A stretch of 64,000 bases of DNA from Candidatus Krumholzibacteriia bacterium (GTDB lineage: Bacteria; Krumholzibacteriota; Krumholzibacteriia; LZORAL124-64-63): contig JADGDU010000019.1 of assembly GCA_016744705.1 (NCBI GenBank), positions 36,035 to 100,034 on the forward strand. The letters run 5' to 3'. Below the pieces are notes generated by a model. That model saw only the letters and a program-made list of their open reading frames with translations. It was not told the origin of the DNA and ran no database searches. Made by a program: the position numbers and the translations under genes. Below, piece by piece: positions 54,837-63,999 of this stretch (positions within the stretch are counted from its first letter, which is position 1; each line of letters starts with the position of its first letter).

Positions 54837-56137
54837 GTCGCAACCTGGACATCAACGTCAAACACCTGACCCGGGTGGAAGGCCACGGCAACATCGTGGT
54901 GAATATGAAAGAGGGCAAACTGGAGAAGGCGGAGCTGCAAATTGTCGAAGCTCCCCGGTACTTTGAGGCCATGCTCAAGGGCCGCAGTTTTCATGAGGCC
55001 GCCATCATTACTTCTCGCATTTGCGGGATCTGTTCTTTGGGACACCAGATGGCTTCTCTGAAAGCCACAGAAGATGCTTTGGGGTTGGAAGTCAGCAAAC
55101 AGACGGTTCTTCTGCGCCAGCTGCTGACCCACGGTGCCACCTTGCAATCAAACGTATTGCATGCCTATTTCCTGGCCGCTCCCGATTTGTTGGGTGTGGG
55201 GTCCGTGTTCCCTCTGGTGGGCAGCCATCCGGACGTGGTTCTGCGAGCCTTGCGCATGAAGCGCCTGGCCAATGATATCGGTGATGTGGTTAGCGGCCGG
55301 GCCGTGCACCCCATCACTCCGGTGCCTGGTGGATTCACCCGCATTCCCACTGAAAAAGAATTGATGAGCCTGAAAAAGCGTCTGTTGGAAGATATGGTGC
55401 CGGATTTCCTGGCCACTGTGGAAACCATGGAAGCTTTGGCCGGCGGTATCCCTGATTTCACTCGGGAAACTGAGTACATCAGCCTGCGCAATGATTCCAA
55501 CTACGCTCTGTATGATGGAGATATCTGCAGCAGCGACATTGGCCGGGTGCCCGACAGCGAGTACCTGAAAATGACCAATGAGTTTATTGTGCCTCACAGC
55601 ACGAGCAAGCATTGCAAAGCCAACCGCAGCAGTTTGATGGTGGGAGCCCTGGCGCGCTGGAATAACAACCACGACCGGTTGTGTGATGCGTCCTTGAATG
55701 CGGCCGAAACTCTGGGCCTGAAACCCAACTGCTACAATCCCTTCATGAACACCATCGCCCAGGTGGTAGAGGCGGGGCATTGCGCCCTGGACTCGGTGGC
55801 CATCATCGACCAGTTGCTGGAAGGCGGCTTACCCAACGAACAACCCAACCAGGAACCAACCAAATTTGGAACCGGTGTGGGTTCGGTGGAAGTGCCTCGG
55901 GGCATCCTGTACCATGAGTACAGTTATGATCGCAAAGGGCAGATTACAGCTGCCAACTGCATCATCCCCACCGGCGCGAATCTGGAAAACATTGACGATG
56001 ATATGAAGAAGTTGGTGCCGGAAATCATCGAAAAACCCAAGGAAGAAATCACTTTAACCTTGGAAATGTTGGTCCGGGCTTACGATCCTTGCATCAGCTG
56101 TTCGGTGCATATGCTTGAAGTGGACTTCATAGAGTAG
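54833..56137 (+). CDS. hydA: [NiFe] hydrogenase large subunit (HydA-like)
   Basis: 434 residues. The two pairs of Ni-binding cysteines are in RICGICSLGHQ (about residue 62) and YDPCISCSVH (near the C-terminus). Eight residues, MLEVDFIE, follow the histidine; this is a short C-terminal extension of the kind removed by the maturation protease. The start overlaps hydD (ATGA). With its three neighbours it makes a group 3b type soluble NAD(P)-linked hydrogenase, which can run in either direction and in archaea also reduces sulfur. Confidence 0.93.
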   Translation: MSRNLDINVKHLTRVEGHGNIVVNMKEGKLEKAELQIVEAPRYFEAMLKGRSFHEAAIITSRICGICSLGHQMASLKATEDALGLEVSKQTVLLRQLLTHGATLQSNVLHAYFLAAPDLLGVGSVFPLVGSHPDVVLRALRMKRLANDIGDVVSGRAVHPITPVPGGFTRIPTEKELMSLKKRLLEDMVPDFLATVETMEALAGGIPDFTRETEYISLRNDSNYALYDGDICSSDIGRVPDSEYLKMTNEFIVPHSTSKHCKANRSSLMVGALARWNNNHDRLCDASLNAAETLGLKPNCYNPFMNTIAQVVEAGHCALDSVAIIDQLLEGGLPNEQPNQEPTKFGTGVGSVEVPRGILYHEYSYDRKGQITAANCIIPTGANLENIDDDMKKLVPEIIEKPKEEITLTLEMLVRAYDPCISCSVHMLEVDFIE

Positions 56138-56144
56138 GTGGAAT

Positions 56145-56591
56145 GTGAAGATCTTTGCGGTAGGCAATTCTTTTTACGGTGATGATGGAGTCGGAGTGGC
56201 CGTTCTGGATAAAATCAGGGAAGCAAAAACCTTCCCCGGTGCTGACCTGTACGATGCCCATACGGACGCCCTGGTGCTGCTGGACCGGTTTTCTCCCGGT
56301 GAGCTGAACGTCATCATCGATGCAGCGGATATGGGGCTCGAGCCAGGTTCCGTTGCGGCCTTCCATCCTGACGAAGTTCAGGTTAAGATCAAGTCGGACC
56401 ACCTGTCCATGCACGGCTTTGGTCTGGGGGAAACCTTCCTCCTGGCCAAAGAGTTGGGCACCATGCCCGAAAAAGTTTTGATAGTGGGCGTACAGCCCCA
56501 GCAATTAGAAATCAATCAGGGGCTGAGCGAGACAGTGGCCGCGGCTTTGCCCCGTATTATTTCCCTGATCGAAGCGGAGGCAACCGCATGA
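56145..56591 (+). CDS. Hydrogenase maturation protease (HyaD/HycI family)
   Basis: 148 residues. The N-terminus is VGNSFYGDDGVG, the family's hallmark that leads to the first metal ligand; the Asp in DAHTDAL and the His in SDHLSMHGFG are the other expected Ni-sensing residues. It cleaves the C-terminal extension of the large subunit after Ni insertion. It starts with GTG, seven bases after hydA, and its stop overlaps the next ATG. Confidence 0.9.
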   Translation: MKIFAVGNSFYGDDGVGVAVLDKIREAKTFPGADLYDAHTDALVLLDRFSPGELNVIIDAADMGLEPGSVAAFHPDEVQVKIKSDHLSMHGFGLGETFLLAKELGTMPEKVLIVGVQPQQLEINQGLSETVAAALPRIISLIEAEATA

Positions 56592-56983
56592 ACAAGAAGA
56601 CCATCCTTATCATCGACGATGACATCGATTTGGTCGAAATCATCCGGGTGACATTGGAGAACGAAAACTTTGTGGTCATCGATGCTCAAAATGGTGACCG
56701 CGGCCTGGCCATGGCCAGAGATCGCCAACCGGATCTGATCTTGCTGGACGTGATGATGAGCAAGGTTGATGAAGGATTTCAGGTGGCTTATGAGTTGCGT
56801 GGGAATGGAGACACCAAAGACATTCCCATTTTGATGCTGACGGCTGTGGTGGACCAGACCGGTTTTGATTTCAATCCAGAAAAGGATGCCGACTTTTTGC
56901 CGGTGGACGAGTTCCTGGAAAAACCGATCAGCCCGCGCCGGCTGGTGGATATGGTGCGCAAGCACCTGCCGACCAGCGTTTGA
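56588..56983 (+). CDS. Receiver-only response regulator in the hydrogenase operon
   Basis: 131 residues. IDDDID gives the acidic pocket, phospho-Asp is in LILLDVMMSKVDEGFQV, and the Lys in EKPISPRR completes the receiver. There is no DNA-binding or other output domain. It overlaps the protease gene by four bases (ATGA) and stands 20 bases ahead of the kinase gene, which should be its partner. This physical coupling to a hydrogenase suggests control of, or a sensor for, hydrogen metabolism. Confidence 0.88.
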   Translation: MNKKTILIIDDDIDLVEIIRVTLENENFVVIDAQNGDRGLAMARDRQPDLILLDVMMSKVDEGFQVAYELRGNGDTKDIPILMLTAVVDQTGFDFNPEKDADFLPVDEFLEKPISPRRLVDMVRKHLPTSV

Positions 56984-57003
56984 TTTAGCCGGGAACGGAG
57001 AAC

Positions 57004-58371
57004 ATGGTTCAAGACCTCATAGCCCGGGAGTCATCCCAGTTCGTTTCGGCGGCCTCCCTGCGCCTCCGGTTGGACTGGTTCAACAAGCTACGCTGGGGTG
57101 CTGCTGGGGGCATCCTGGTGGCTGTGGTGGTGGCAAACGCCTGGCTTGTGCAGTCATTGCCTTTGAGAAGTTTGCTCTACACCACCGCTGTTTTGTTGTT
57201 GATGAACATGGGCTATGTGGTGCGCAACCGGCGCCTGGAACCTGTAGATTTTCTGGCTGAGCTGCGGCTGGTCAAGCTACAGATGCTGGGCGACCTGGTG
57301 GTGCTGACAATTCTCTTGAACCTCACCGGTGGTGTGGAAAACCCCCTCCTGTATCTTTATGTAGTGCATGTGATTGTGGCCAGCCTGCTGTTCAAGGGCC
57401 GGGAGATTTATCATATCGCCTGGTTGGCCATCGGTCTGTTCACGGCTGAGGTTGTGGGTGAATATGTGGGTATTTTGCCGCACCACCATCTGTTGAGTGC
57501 AGGAACCCTGACACACGAACTTCCCTACATCACCATGACCCTGGCTTCCTTTTGGCTTGTGCTGCTTTTCTGTGCTTACATCGGGGCGTCCATCATGACG
57601 CACAACCGTTCCATCAAAGATGAATTGCTGGAACGCCAGGCTGAGCTGATGGAGGCCGACAAGGCGAAGATGGACTTTTTCCGCTTTGTGACCCATGAGG
57701 TGAAGAGTCCGGTCAACACAGCCCAAAGTGCGGTGGAAACAGCCTTGGAGTTGGGTGGCGGGTCCATGTCTGATACCGTGGAAGATATGCTGACGAGGGC
57801 GGTGCGCCGCCTGTCCCAGGCCACGGATATCGTGAAGGATTTGGCCGACCTGACACGCACCGGACTCATGAAAAAAGACAACCTGCAGGTGATTGATATG
57901 AGCCGGCTGGTCAACCGGTTAGTGGCGCGGCAGCGCGATGTGGCCGACCGCAGTGGCCAGGAGATTGTGGTGGAGATGCCGGAGGACCCCGTGGTCCTGA
58001 CCTCCAACTTGTCGGTGATCGATAAAATCATCAGCAACCTGGTGAGCAACGCCGTGCGCTACAACCGCAAAGATGGCCAGGTGAAGGTGGTGCTGGAGAG
58101 TGGACGCGAAACCGTTCGGTTGAAGGTCTCGGATCAAGGCATCGGCATTGCCAAGGAAGACCAGTCCCGAATTTTTGATGAATTTTACCGCTCAGTGGAG
58201 GCCCAGAAGCATACCACTCTGGGGACAGGTTTGGGGCTGGCCATTGTGCGAAAATTTGTAGACGATTTGGGCGGCAACATTCACCTGGAAAGCGAACTGG
58301 GCCAAGGCTCAACCTTCACGGTGGACCTATTTCGAAATGACATGAACCGAAGCCAAAAGGTGAAACGATGA
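57004..58371 (+). CDS. Membrane histidine kinase in the hydrogenase operon
   Basis: 455 residues. The N-terminal part has about six membrane segments (for example GGILVAVVVANAWLVQSL and YVVHVIVASLLF), without a periplasmic domain, then a coiled linker, an H-box FVTHEVKSPVNTAQSA (about residue 225) and HATPase motifs LVSNAVRYNR, DQGIGIAKE and GTGLGLAIVRK. The sensing part must be in the membrane or respond from the cytoplasm. Its stop overlaps the next gene (ATGA). Confidence 0.9.
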   Translation: MVQDLIARESSQFVSAASLRLRLDWFNKLRWGAAGGILVAVVVANAWLVQSLPLRSLLYTTAVLLLMNMGYVVRNRRLEPVDFLAELRLVKLQMLGDLVVLTILLNLTGGVENPLLYLYVVHVIVASLLFKGREIYHIAWLAIGLFTAEVVGEYVGILPHHHLLSAGTLTHELPYITMTLASFWLVLLFCAYIGASIMTHNRSIKDELLERQAELMEADKAKMDFFRFVTHEVKSPVNTAQSAVETALELGGGSMSDTVEDMLTRAVRRLSQATDIVKDLADLTRTGLMKKDNLQVIDMSRLVNRLVARQRDVADRSGQEIVVEMPEDPVVLTSNLSVIDKIISNLVSNAVRYNRKDGQVKVVLESGRETVRLKVSDQGIGIAKEDQSRIFDEFYRSVEAQKHTTLGTGLGLAIVRKFVDDLGGNIHLESELGQGSTFTVDLFRNDMNRSQKVKR

Positions 58372-58847
58372 CCGGGAAACACCAATGTGGGGGATTGATG
58401 ACGCGTGGCGACCTGTGCCTGGTGGAGGTCCTGGGTTTCGACTGGAATCCGGGGCAGTCCTGCGGGATTTTAGCCAAATTTGGCACCGCTGGCATTTCCC
58501 TTTCCTTTCTGACGGTGGGCAATGGAGCCATGGGCGAAAAGAACATGAGCTTTTGCGTGAAAACAGAAGAGATGAGTAAAAACCGGGATATCCTTGATGA
58601 AATTAATGAAGAATTTGATCCGGACAAAATTTCGGTAGGGGCACCAGTGGTCATTTTGACTCTCTATGGGCCCCACTTTTTGGAGCGCCACACACTGGCC
58701 AGCGAAGTGTTTTCGGCCCTTTGTGCGGCTAGCATCAAGAGCCATACGGTGTGCTCGTCCATCAACAGCATTTCGGTGGTTGTGGACTTGCCTGACCGAG
58801 ACCGAACCGTGAGTTGTTTGCAGGAAAAATTTGAATGGCCGGAGTGA
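58368..58847 (+). CDS. Double-ACT-domain protein at the end of the hydrogenase operon
   Basis: 159 residues. Two ACT-like units: about 13-80 (LCLVEVLGFDWNPGQSCGIL ... VGNGAMGEKNMSFCVK) and about 87-155 (VVILTLYGPHFLERHTL ... SINSISVVVDLPDRDR), resembling the C-terminal regulatory half of aspartokinase but without the kinase. ACT domains bind small molecules such as amino acids. The start overlaps the kinase stop (ATGA), so it belongs to the same unit, where it could add a metabolic signal (inference). Confidence 0.82.
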   Translation: MTGKHQCGGLMTRGDLCLVEVLGFDWNPGQSCGILAKFGTAGISLSFLTVGNGAMGEKNMSFCVKTEEMSKNRDILDEINEEFDPDKISVGAPVVILTLYGPHFLERHTLASEVFSALCAASIKSHTVCSSINSISVVVDLPDRDRTVSCLQEKFEWPE

Positions 58848-58853
58848 TATATC

Positions 58854-59252
58854 TCAGACAGGATCACCGGGAATTATCACCATGCGCAAGGTTACGGCGG
58901 CTCTCTCGCAGGCTGTTTCCATCACTGAAAAATAAGGCCTGATGGCTGGCACCAGTTCCGTGGCAGCCGAGTGGTATTCCACCTCTTTCACGCCCGCCAT
59001 GCACAGGGTCGCGGCGACCTGGTTGCTGAGTTTGTCCACTTCCTGTGGCCGCAGAAGGTGGTCGTAGTATGGCAACGGATAGTTTCTATCGATGAGTCCA
59101 AATTCCCCTGAAAGTATCATGAACTCAATGCCCTGGCGGTCAGCTGTGTCGCTCAGTCGGGAAATGCGGTGGCTACGATAACGCAGGACGGCGGGCAATA
59201 GCCCGGCGTCCTCACGTTTGGCTCCAGAGCAATAAGTGCAGATGATTTTCAT
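58854..59252 (-). CDS. Small DUF6884-like protein
   Basis: 132 residues. The pattern CTYCSGAKR ... LPAVLRYRSHRI ... GIEFMILSGEFGLI ... PYYDHLL is that of DUF6884 and related YaaA-like proteins; the shared Cys/Ser-Gly and Asp-His residues may form an active site. Function unknown. It converges on the ACT gene with six bases between the stops and no terminator. Confidence 0.75.
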   Translation of the reverse strand: MKIICTYCSGAKREDAGLLPAVLRYRSHRISRLSDTADRQGIEFMILSGEFGLIDRNYPLPYYDHLLRPQEVDKLSNQVAATLCMAGVKEVEYHSAATELVPAIRPYFSVMETACERAAVTLRMVIIPGDPV

Positions 59253-59274
59253 GGCCTAAAAGCCTTTCAGTATC

Positions 59275-60399
59275 TCATCCGTTTTTTTGGTGCCACGCCT
59301 CCAGCGCTTCTGTTTCGCGCTCAGCCGTCAGTCCCGATCGCATGGGGCGATCCTGCCGCTCCTGGGAAACGGAACGCCACCAGTCTAAAGTATCCCTTAT
59401 AGTTTCTGAAATGGGGCGAAATGTCAACCCTTGCCGTAATGCCTTGTCCACGTTGATGTAAGGGTGGCCGGCTTCGGGACCGTCCAGATTCACATACACC
59501 GGGAGATCGCTCCACTCGTGCAGCTCTTTTTCGGCCATAAATTCGGGGCTGACGTAGGTGAAGGTGGCATCAGAGCCGGAGACTGTTTTGCACGTTTCGA
59601 AGATTTCACCCATGGTCAATTCTTCGGCCGGGGAAGTGGCGTTGAAGGTGCCGGTGATGTTCTCTTCTGCGCACTTCACAATGAACATGGCCAGGTCGTT
59701 GACATCGATGATTTGGGTGACGACATCGGGCCCTTCAGGGGTGAGCACTTCACCGCCCTGGGATATGCGCACGGGCCAGTAGGTGAAGCGGTCGCTGCGA
59801 TCCATGGGGCCAACGATGAGTCCGGGGCGGATGGTGGTGCTGCGGCCCCGGTGTTCCTTTTGCACGGCCTGTTCGCAGAGAGCTTTCAAAGGACCGTAAG
59901 TGAGGCCGGTGACTTCTTCGGTGGTTTCATCATCCAAGACCGCTACAGGCGAAGATTCGTCCAGGCCGGGTTTGGAGAAATCGGCAAAAACCGAGACTGT
60001 GGAAACGAAGATGTACTGCTGCACATGGCCGGCCAGAAGTTTGGCGGAATCGCCCACCACCCGGGGCACATAACCGGAGGTATCGATGACCACATCCCAG
60101 TCGCGATTCTTGAGGGCTTCCAGGTCACCATCGCGATCGCCCACCAGCATTTCCAGATCAGGAAACATGTTGGCGTTGGTTTTTCCACGGGTGAATAGTG
60201 TCAGTTGGTGGCCGTGGCTGCGGGCGTAACGCACCAGGGCGGGACCCAGAAAAGCGGTGCCACCGAGGATGAGAATTTTCAGCCGGCGAGAGCTGCGCAG
60301 GTGGGAAAAATCGGCCATGGCGGTGGCGGGATTGAGGGCCCCGGCAGCCAAGGCGCCCAGACCGGCAAATTTTACAAAAGAACGGCGGTTCATCTTCAT
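59275..60399 (-). CDS. Tat-exported NAD-dependent epimerase-like protein
   Basis: 374 residues. The N-terminus is a twin-arginine signal (NRRSFVKFAGLGALAAGAL), so the protein should fold with its cofactor in the cytoplasm and be exported. An extended-SDR Rossmann motif ILGGTAFLGPALVRYA follows, then YGPLKALCEQAV in place of the usual YxxxK pair. NAD-dependent epimerase/dehydratase is the likely class; export of such an enzyme is unusual. ATG 60393 is a possible start. It overlaps the transporter gene behind it (ATGA). Confidence 0.85.
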   Translation of the reverse strand: MKMNRRSFVKFAGLGALAAGALNPATAMADFSHLRSSRRLKILILGGTAFLGPALVRYARSHGHQLTLFTRGKTNANMFPDLEMLVGDRDGDLEALKNRDWDVVIDTSGYVPRVVGDSAKLLAGHVQQYIFVSTVSVFADFSKPGLDESSPVAVLDDETTEEVTGLTYGPLKALCEQAVQKEHRGRSTTIRPGLIVGPMDRSDRFTYWPVRISQGGEVLTPEGPDVVTQIIDVNDLAMFIVKCAEENITGTFNATSPAEELTMGEIFETCKTVSGSDATFTYVSPEFMAEKELHEWSDLPVYVNLDGPEAGHPYINVDKALRQGLTFRPISETIRDTLDWWRSVSQERQDRPMRSGLTAERETEALEAWHQKNG

Positions 60400-61661
60400 T
60401 TTATGTCTCCTTGTTGTGTTTGTTTTTTACCGAGGAATATACCAAAAAGGCCCCAAAGAATGGCGGGCGGCACAGCCACCAGGGCTATGCCCGAAAGGCC
60501 CATGCCCAGACCACCGAGGGCGGCGAAAGCGGAAGCCCCGAGCATGTCGCCACCCCGATAAACGAAGGTGTCGATAAAGCTCTTGGCTTTGTATTTCTGA
60601 TCTCTGCTGACGATGGTGAAAAGTGTTTCCCTGGCCGGTCGGGATAGGGCGTAGTTGGTGGCGCGGCGCAAGATTTGGAATGCCACTAAAATCGGCAATA
60701 CCGGAGCAATGCTTAAGCCGATGAAGCCAACCACTGTCAGGGCAGGCAGAATGAGCAATACGCCACCCACGCCCAGGCGGGAGATGAGCCGGCCCGTCAG
60801 GAATATTTGGATGAAGAAGGTCATCACGTTGACCCATACATCGATGTTGGCAAAAATTTTGGCTTTGGCTTCGCGGCTGGAAACAGCGGCGTCTACAATT
60901 TCGGCCTGCTGGAAATAGAGGAAGGTGGAGGACAAACTGAACAGGAAAAGGTAAGCTCCAATGGAAAGCAAATATGGGGAGCGCAGGAATTCGCTCATGC
61001 CGGACCAGAAGTGGCCGCGGTCGGATTTTTGAGCATGGGGTTGGGTGGCTGTGCCCGGTAGCCGTTTGCCCAGTTGGGTGATGACCAGGGAGGCGGCCAG
61101 CATGAAGACTGCGGAAACGAGAATGAGGTTGGGGCGTCCGACAGCTTCCACAAAGAGAGAGGTGATGGTGGACCCCAAAACCGCTCCCAGGCTGCCGCCT
61201 ACGGCGATGAGTCCGAAAAGACGTTTGCTGCTCTCGAGGCCAAAGCCATCGGCCATGAAGGCCCAGAATAAGGACACCGCCCACATGTTGTAGACGCTGA
61301 CCCAGACGTAGAAGACGCGGCCAAGCATGAGCTGGCCGGTGTCTGGGGTGAGCTTCATGGCTATGAAGAAGAGGACCATGTTGGACATGAAGAAGAGGTA
61401 GACGGCCGGGACAAAAGTACGGCGGGCCCAGCGGGTGGCGACGGCGCCGAAGATGGGGGCCAGGGCGAGCATGATGCCCAGGTTAGCGAGGTACAGCCAA
61501 GGGAGGTTGCGGACGCCGCCGTTGAGGCCCATTTCTTCGCGTAGGGGGCGCAGGATGTAGTAGCCACAGAGGATGAGGAAGAAGAGGAGGGCAGAGAGGA
61601 GGGAGGGGACCAGTTCTTGGTCTTTTATGTTGAATAGTTTTTTGATGGCGGCGGTGGTCAT
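60396..61661 (-). CDS. Membrane transporter of the NTT/MFS superfamily
   Basis: 421 residues with about twelve membrane segments (for example LLSALLFFLILCGYYILRPL at the start and ALVAVPPAILWGLFGIFLG at the end). The opening YYILRPLREEMG and the later spacing of charged residues resemble NTP/NDP exchange or MFS transporters of the Npt kind. The substrate cannot be told from sequence alone. It overlaps the epimerase gene by four bases (ATGA), so it is the first gene of that pair. No ribosome binding site is visible. Confidence 0.82.
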   Translation of the reverse strand: MTTAAIKKLFNIKDQELVPSLLSALLFFLILCGYYILRPLREEMGLNGGVRNLPWLYLANLGIMLALAPIFGAVATRWARRTFVPAVYLFFMSNMVLFFIAMKLTPDTGQLMLGRVFYVWVSVYNMWAVSLFWAFMADGFGLESSKRLFGLIAVGGSLGAVLGSTITSLFVEAVGRPNLILVSAVFMLAASLVITQLGKRLPGTATQPHAQKSDRGHFWSGMSEFLRSPYLLSIGAYLFLFSLSSTFLYFQQAEIVDAAVSSREAKAKIFANIDVWVNVMTFFIQIFLTGRLISRLGVGGVLLILPALTVVGFIGLSIAPVLPILVAFQILRRATNYALSRPARETLFTIVSRDQKYKAKSFIDTFVYRGGDMLGASAFAALGGLGMGLSGIALVAVPPAILWGLFGIFLGKKQTQQGDIK

Positions 61662-61941
61662 GGTTTTGGTAGCGTACTTGGTTATGGGGGGTGGTTAAAG
61701 TTGATTTACGTTGGTTGGGGGAAAAGGATGCAAAATTGTTGAACTTTGGGAGCAGAAGAGTTGGGCATGTAGCCCGAGGCGAAGCCGGCCACTATGTGGT
61801 GAAGCGACTGTAAAACGCGGCGGCAACCAGAACCCGCCACTTGACGAGACGGTCATTTCACCCACGAGCATGTTTGAGACTGATTTGTTGGTAGAGGTTT
61901 ATCGAGATGGTGGCTCTTAACAAGGGTTTATAAAAGATCCA

Positions 61942-62514
61942 TTACTTCCTCCGAAGCGCCCGAGACAAAACCACTCTTCGCCCCAAATACAAAATCAAAA
62001 CCAACGCCGCCAAGGGCAAAGCAATGGCCAGAACCGTCAGCACGGTAGCCAACCCTGTCTCTACCGTAGCATAAACCGGATTGGCCAACCCACCAGTAGC
62101 CGCAGTGCTGCCTGCGCGTCCCAGGCTGGTGCCGAAGTGCGTCAACCCAGCCACACCCCCACCAGCAACCAGGGCCACAGTCCAGCGCAACCAGGGCTCC
62201 ATGTCAATAAGAGTAGAGGCCATCAACAAAGTGCCAGCCGCCATAGCCACCGGCCCGCTGATGGTGTCCAGCAGATGATCGAAGAAGGGAAAAAGATAAG
62301 CCACAATTTCCACTATCGCGGCAATGCCCAACATGGCGATGGCAACATCAGAGCCCAACCATTCGAATCCGCCAGCCAGATGAATGTGCCCGGTTTTAGC
62401 CGCGATACCCACCAGAAGCATAGGCGCAAAAATGCGAAAGCCCACCGCAGCGGCCAGGCTGATGCCCACCACCGCCGCCAGCATCACTTCAGGCAATCCC
62501 AAATTCTCAAGCAT
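61942..62514 (-). CDS. DUF4126 membrane protein
   Basis: 190 residues with five or six hydrophobic segments (VMLAAVVGISLAAAVGFRIF at the N-terminus). The pattern GFRIFAPMLLVGIA and GGVAGLTHFGTSLGRAGSTA fits DUF4126. Function unknown. It is three bases behind the DUF3943 gene and so is in an operon with it. Confidence 0.85.
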   Translation of the reverse strand: MLENLGLPEVMLAAVVGISLAAAVGFRIFAPMLLVGIAAKTGHIHLAGGFEWLGSDVAIAMLGIAAIVEIVAYLFPFFDHLLDTISGPVAMAAGTLLMASTLIDMEPWLRWTVALVAGGGVAGLTHFGTSLGRAGSTAATGGLANPVYATVETGLATVLTVLAIALPLAALVLILYLGRRVVLSRALRRK

Positions 62515-62517
62515 GTA

Positions 62518-63912
62518 TTACCTCAGCAGGGAAGTGGCAAAAATGCGCATCTCGGGCCGGCGGGAACTGACATCGGGGAAGTCTTTGTAAAGGCGTTCGG
62601 CCAGCATGAGCTGGTACTCGGCGCCCACGCTCCAGTTGTTGTGCAGCGGAACGGTGGCCCGGGCTGTGGAGATGGAAATGTTATGGTCAGACCGGTTGCC
62701 GTTGACGGTGTGGATGTAGTGCTGCTCGTGGCTGACGGTCAGGAACTGGTGGCCGTTTTTGATGAATTCCGCCGAAAAGGCAGCGGTAAAACCGGGTCCG
62801 TAGTCGTAGTCGCGGCCGCTGAGGCTTTGGTAATCGCTGGAGGTGGCGCCCAGGATGATGCCACTGAGGTCCAGTGAGGTGCGGAACTCCAGACCACCGC
62901 CTGTTTCAAAGCGCGAGAGCATGCCGCCACCCAGACTTTGGGCCCCAAATTCGAATTGGTTGTTGCTGATGAAATCGAAGTGGTGCCAGGCCGCCAGAAT
63001 GTGCGTGGCATTGTCGGTTTCGCTGAGGAAGGTGCCAGCGAGCAGGCCGTTGGTTTCAATTTCTCCGATGAAGCTTTTATCGCCGAAGTTGAGCTGCAGA
63101 TCCAGATCGAAGTGATCGTAGGGCGAGTTCATGTCGCCGAAGAACGGGTCGCCGTAGTCGAAATTAAAGTGGACGAAAACCCGGGTGCTGTCTGAATCCC
63201 AAAGTTTGTCCTGGCCGGTCTGGCGCACACCCACGTCCATTTGAGAGCGGTAGTTTAAGGGGAAGCGTTCAGCGCTGTTGGGGTGGTAGCGGCTGGCATC
63301 TCCGTCGATCAGGCGGTTCAGGCCGTTGACGGGGTTGACGACAAAGCCACCCACTTCACGCCAGGTGCGTTCGCTGCCTCGGGCCCGGTTGTCCAGAATC
63401 ATTTCACTGAAGCGGTGCAGGATTTCACCCACGCCAGCGCCGCCAACACTGGTGGCAATCCAGTCGTTCATGCTGGGGTGGTGGGTTTCGCCGAAGAATT
63501 CCCAACCATAGCTGCCGGCAAAAACAAAGGGCACCGATTCCCAGAAAGAGTAGCCATTGCTACGGGCGGCGTTGAAATAAAGGCTGCCATGATAAGGGTG
63601 GGCAAACTGGTTGGTGTTGAAGTTGTTGTCGTCCCACTCAAATCCGTTGATCAGGTTTTCTTCCCAGCTGCGGAACCCGATGCGGAACCCGGCACCGCCC
63701 CCTGGCCGGATGTACCGGTCGTAAGACCAGACCAGGAGATTCAGGCCGACCACCTCAACGGCGGCCCGGACAAAGTTTTTTTCCATGATGAAAGTATCTT
63801 CGAGGGCCGAGGCTGTGTTCTGGTCCCAGTCGATGGGCTCAGACGCGGACACAGCTGAAACCGAAAGGCTTAACAGGCAGGTCACGAGGAGAATTTTCAT
63901 TAGTTTCTTCAT
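62518..63912 (-). CDS. DUF3943 outer-membrane-type protein
   Basis: 464 residues; signal peptide ending SAVSASEP. The motif NQFAHPYHGSLYFNAARSNG and the following SFWESVPFVFAGSYGWEFFGE are the signature of DUF3943. The C-terminal half is made of alternating beta-strands in the manner of an outer-membrane barrel. Function unknown. Its start is four bases behind the stop of the partial barrel gene. Confidence 0.88.
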   Translation of the reverse strand: MKKLMKILLVTCLLSLSVSAVSASEPIDWDQNTASALEDTFIMEKNFVRAAVEVVGLNLLVWSYDRYIRPGGGAGFRIGFRSWEENLINGFEWDDNNFNTNQFAHPYHGSLYFNAARSNGYSFWESVPFVFAGSYGWEFFGETHHPSMNDWIATSVGGAGVGEILHRFSEMILDNRARGSERTWREVGGFVVNPVNGLNRLIDGDASRYHPNSAERFPLNYRSQMDVGVRQTGQDKLWDSDSTRVFVHFNFDYGDPFFGDMNSPYDHFDLDLQLNFGDKSFIGEIETNGLLAGTFLSETDNATHILAAWHHFDFISNNQFEFGAQSLGGGMLSRFETGGGLEFRTSLDLSGIILGATSSDYQSLSGRDYDYGPGFTAAFSAEFIKNGHQFLTVSHEQHYIHTVNGNRSDHNISISTARATVPLHNNWSVGAEYQLMLAERLYKDFPDVSSRRPEMRIFATSLLR

Positions 63913-63915
63913 GAA

Positions 63916-63999
63916 TTAAAACAGGGAGATCCCGCCGAAGACATGGGCTTCGGTCTCAGATCGGGCATGGGTTGAATACTCGGAAAAAATGGTGCTGAA
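63916..63999 (-). CDS. 3' end of an outer-membrane beta-barrel gene
   Basis: The frame is open from the window edge for 27 codons to a TAA and ends HVFGGISLF. A final Phe after alternating hydrophobic residues is the usual C-terminal signal of outer-membrane barrels. It is too short to show a family. It lies four bases ahead of the DUF3943 gene. Confidence 0.65.
   Translation of the reverse strand, partial: FSTIFSEYSTHARSETEAHVFGGISLF

Noticed and set aside
61662..61941. Short frames and possible repeat in the 280-base gap
   Set aside because: No ribosome binding site or motif, and I could not build a tRNA fold from the G-rich part near 61770-61830.
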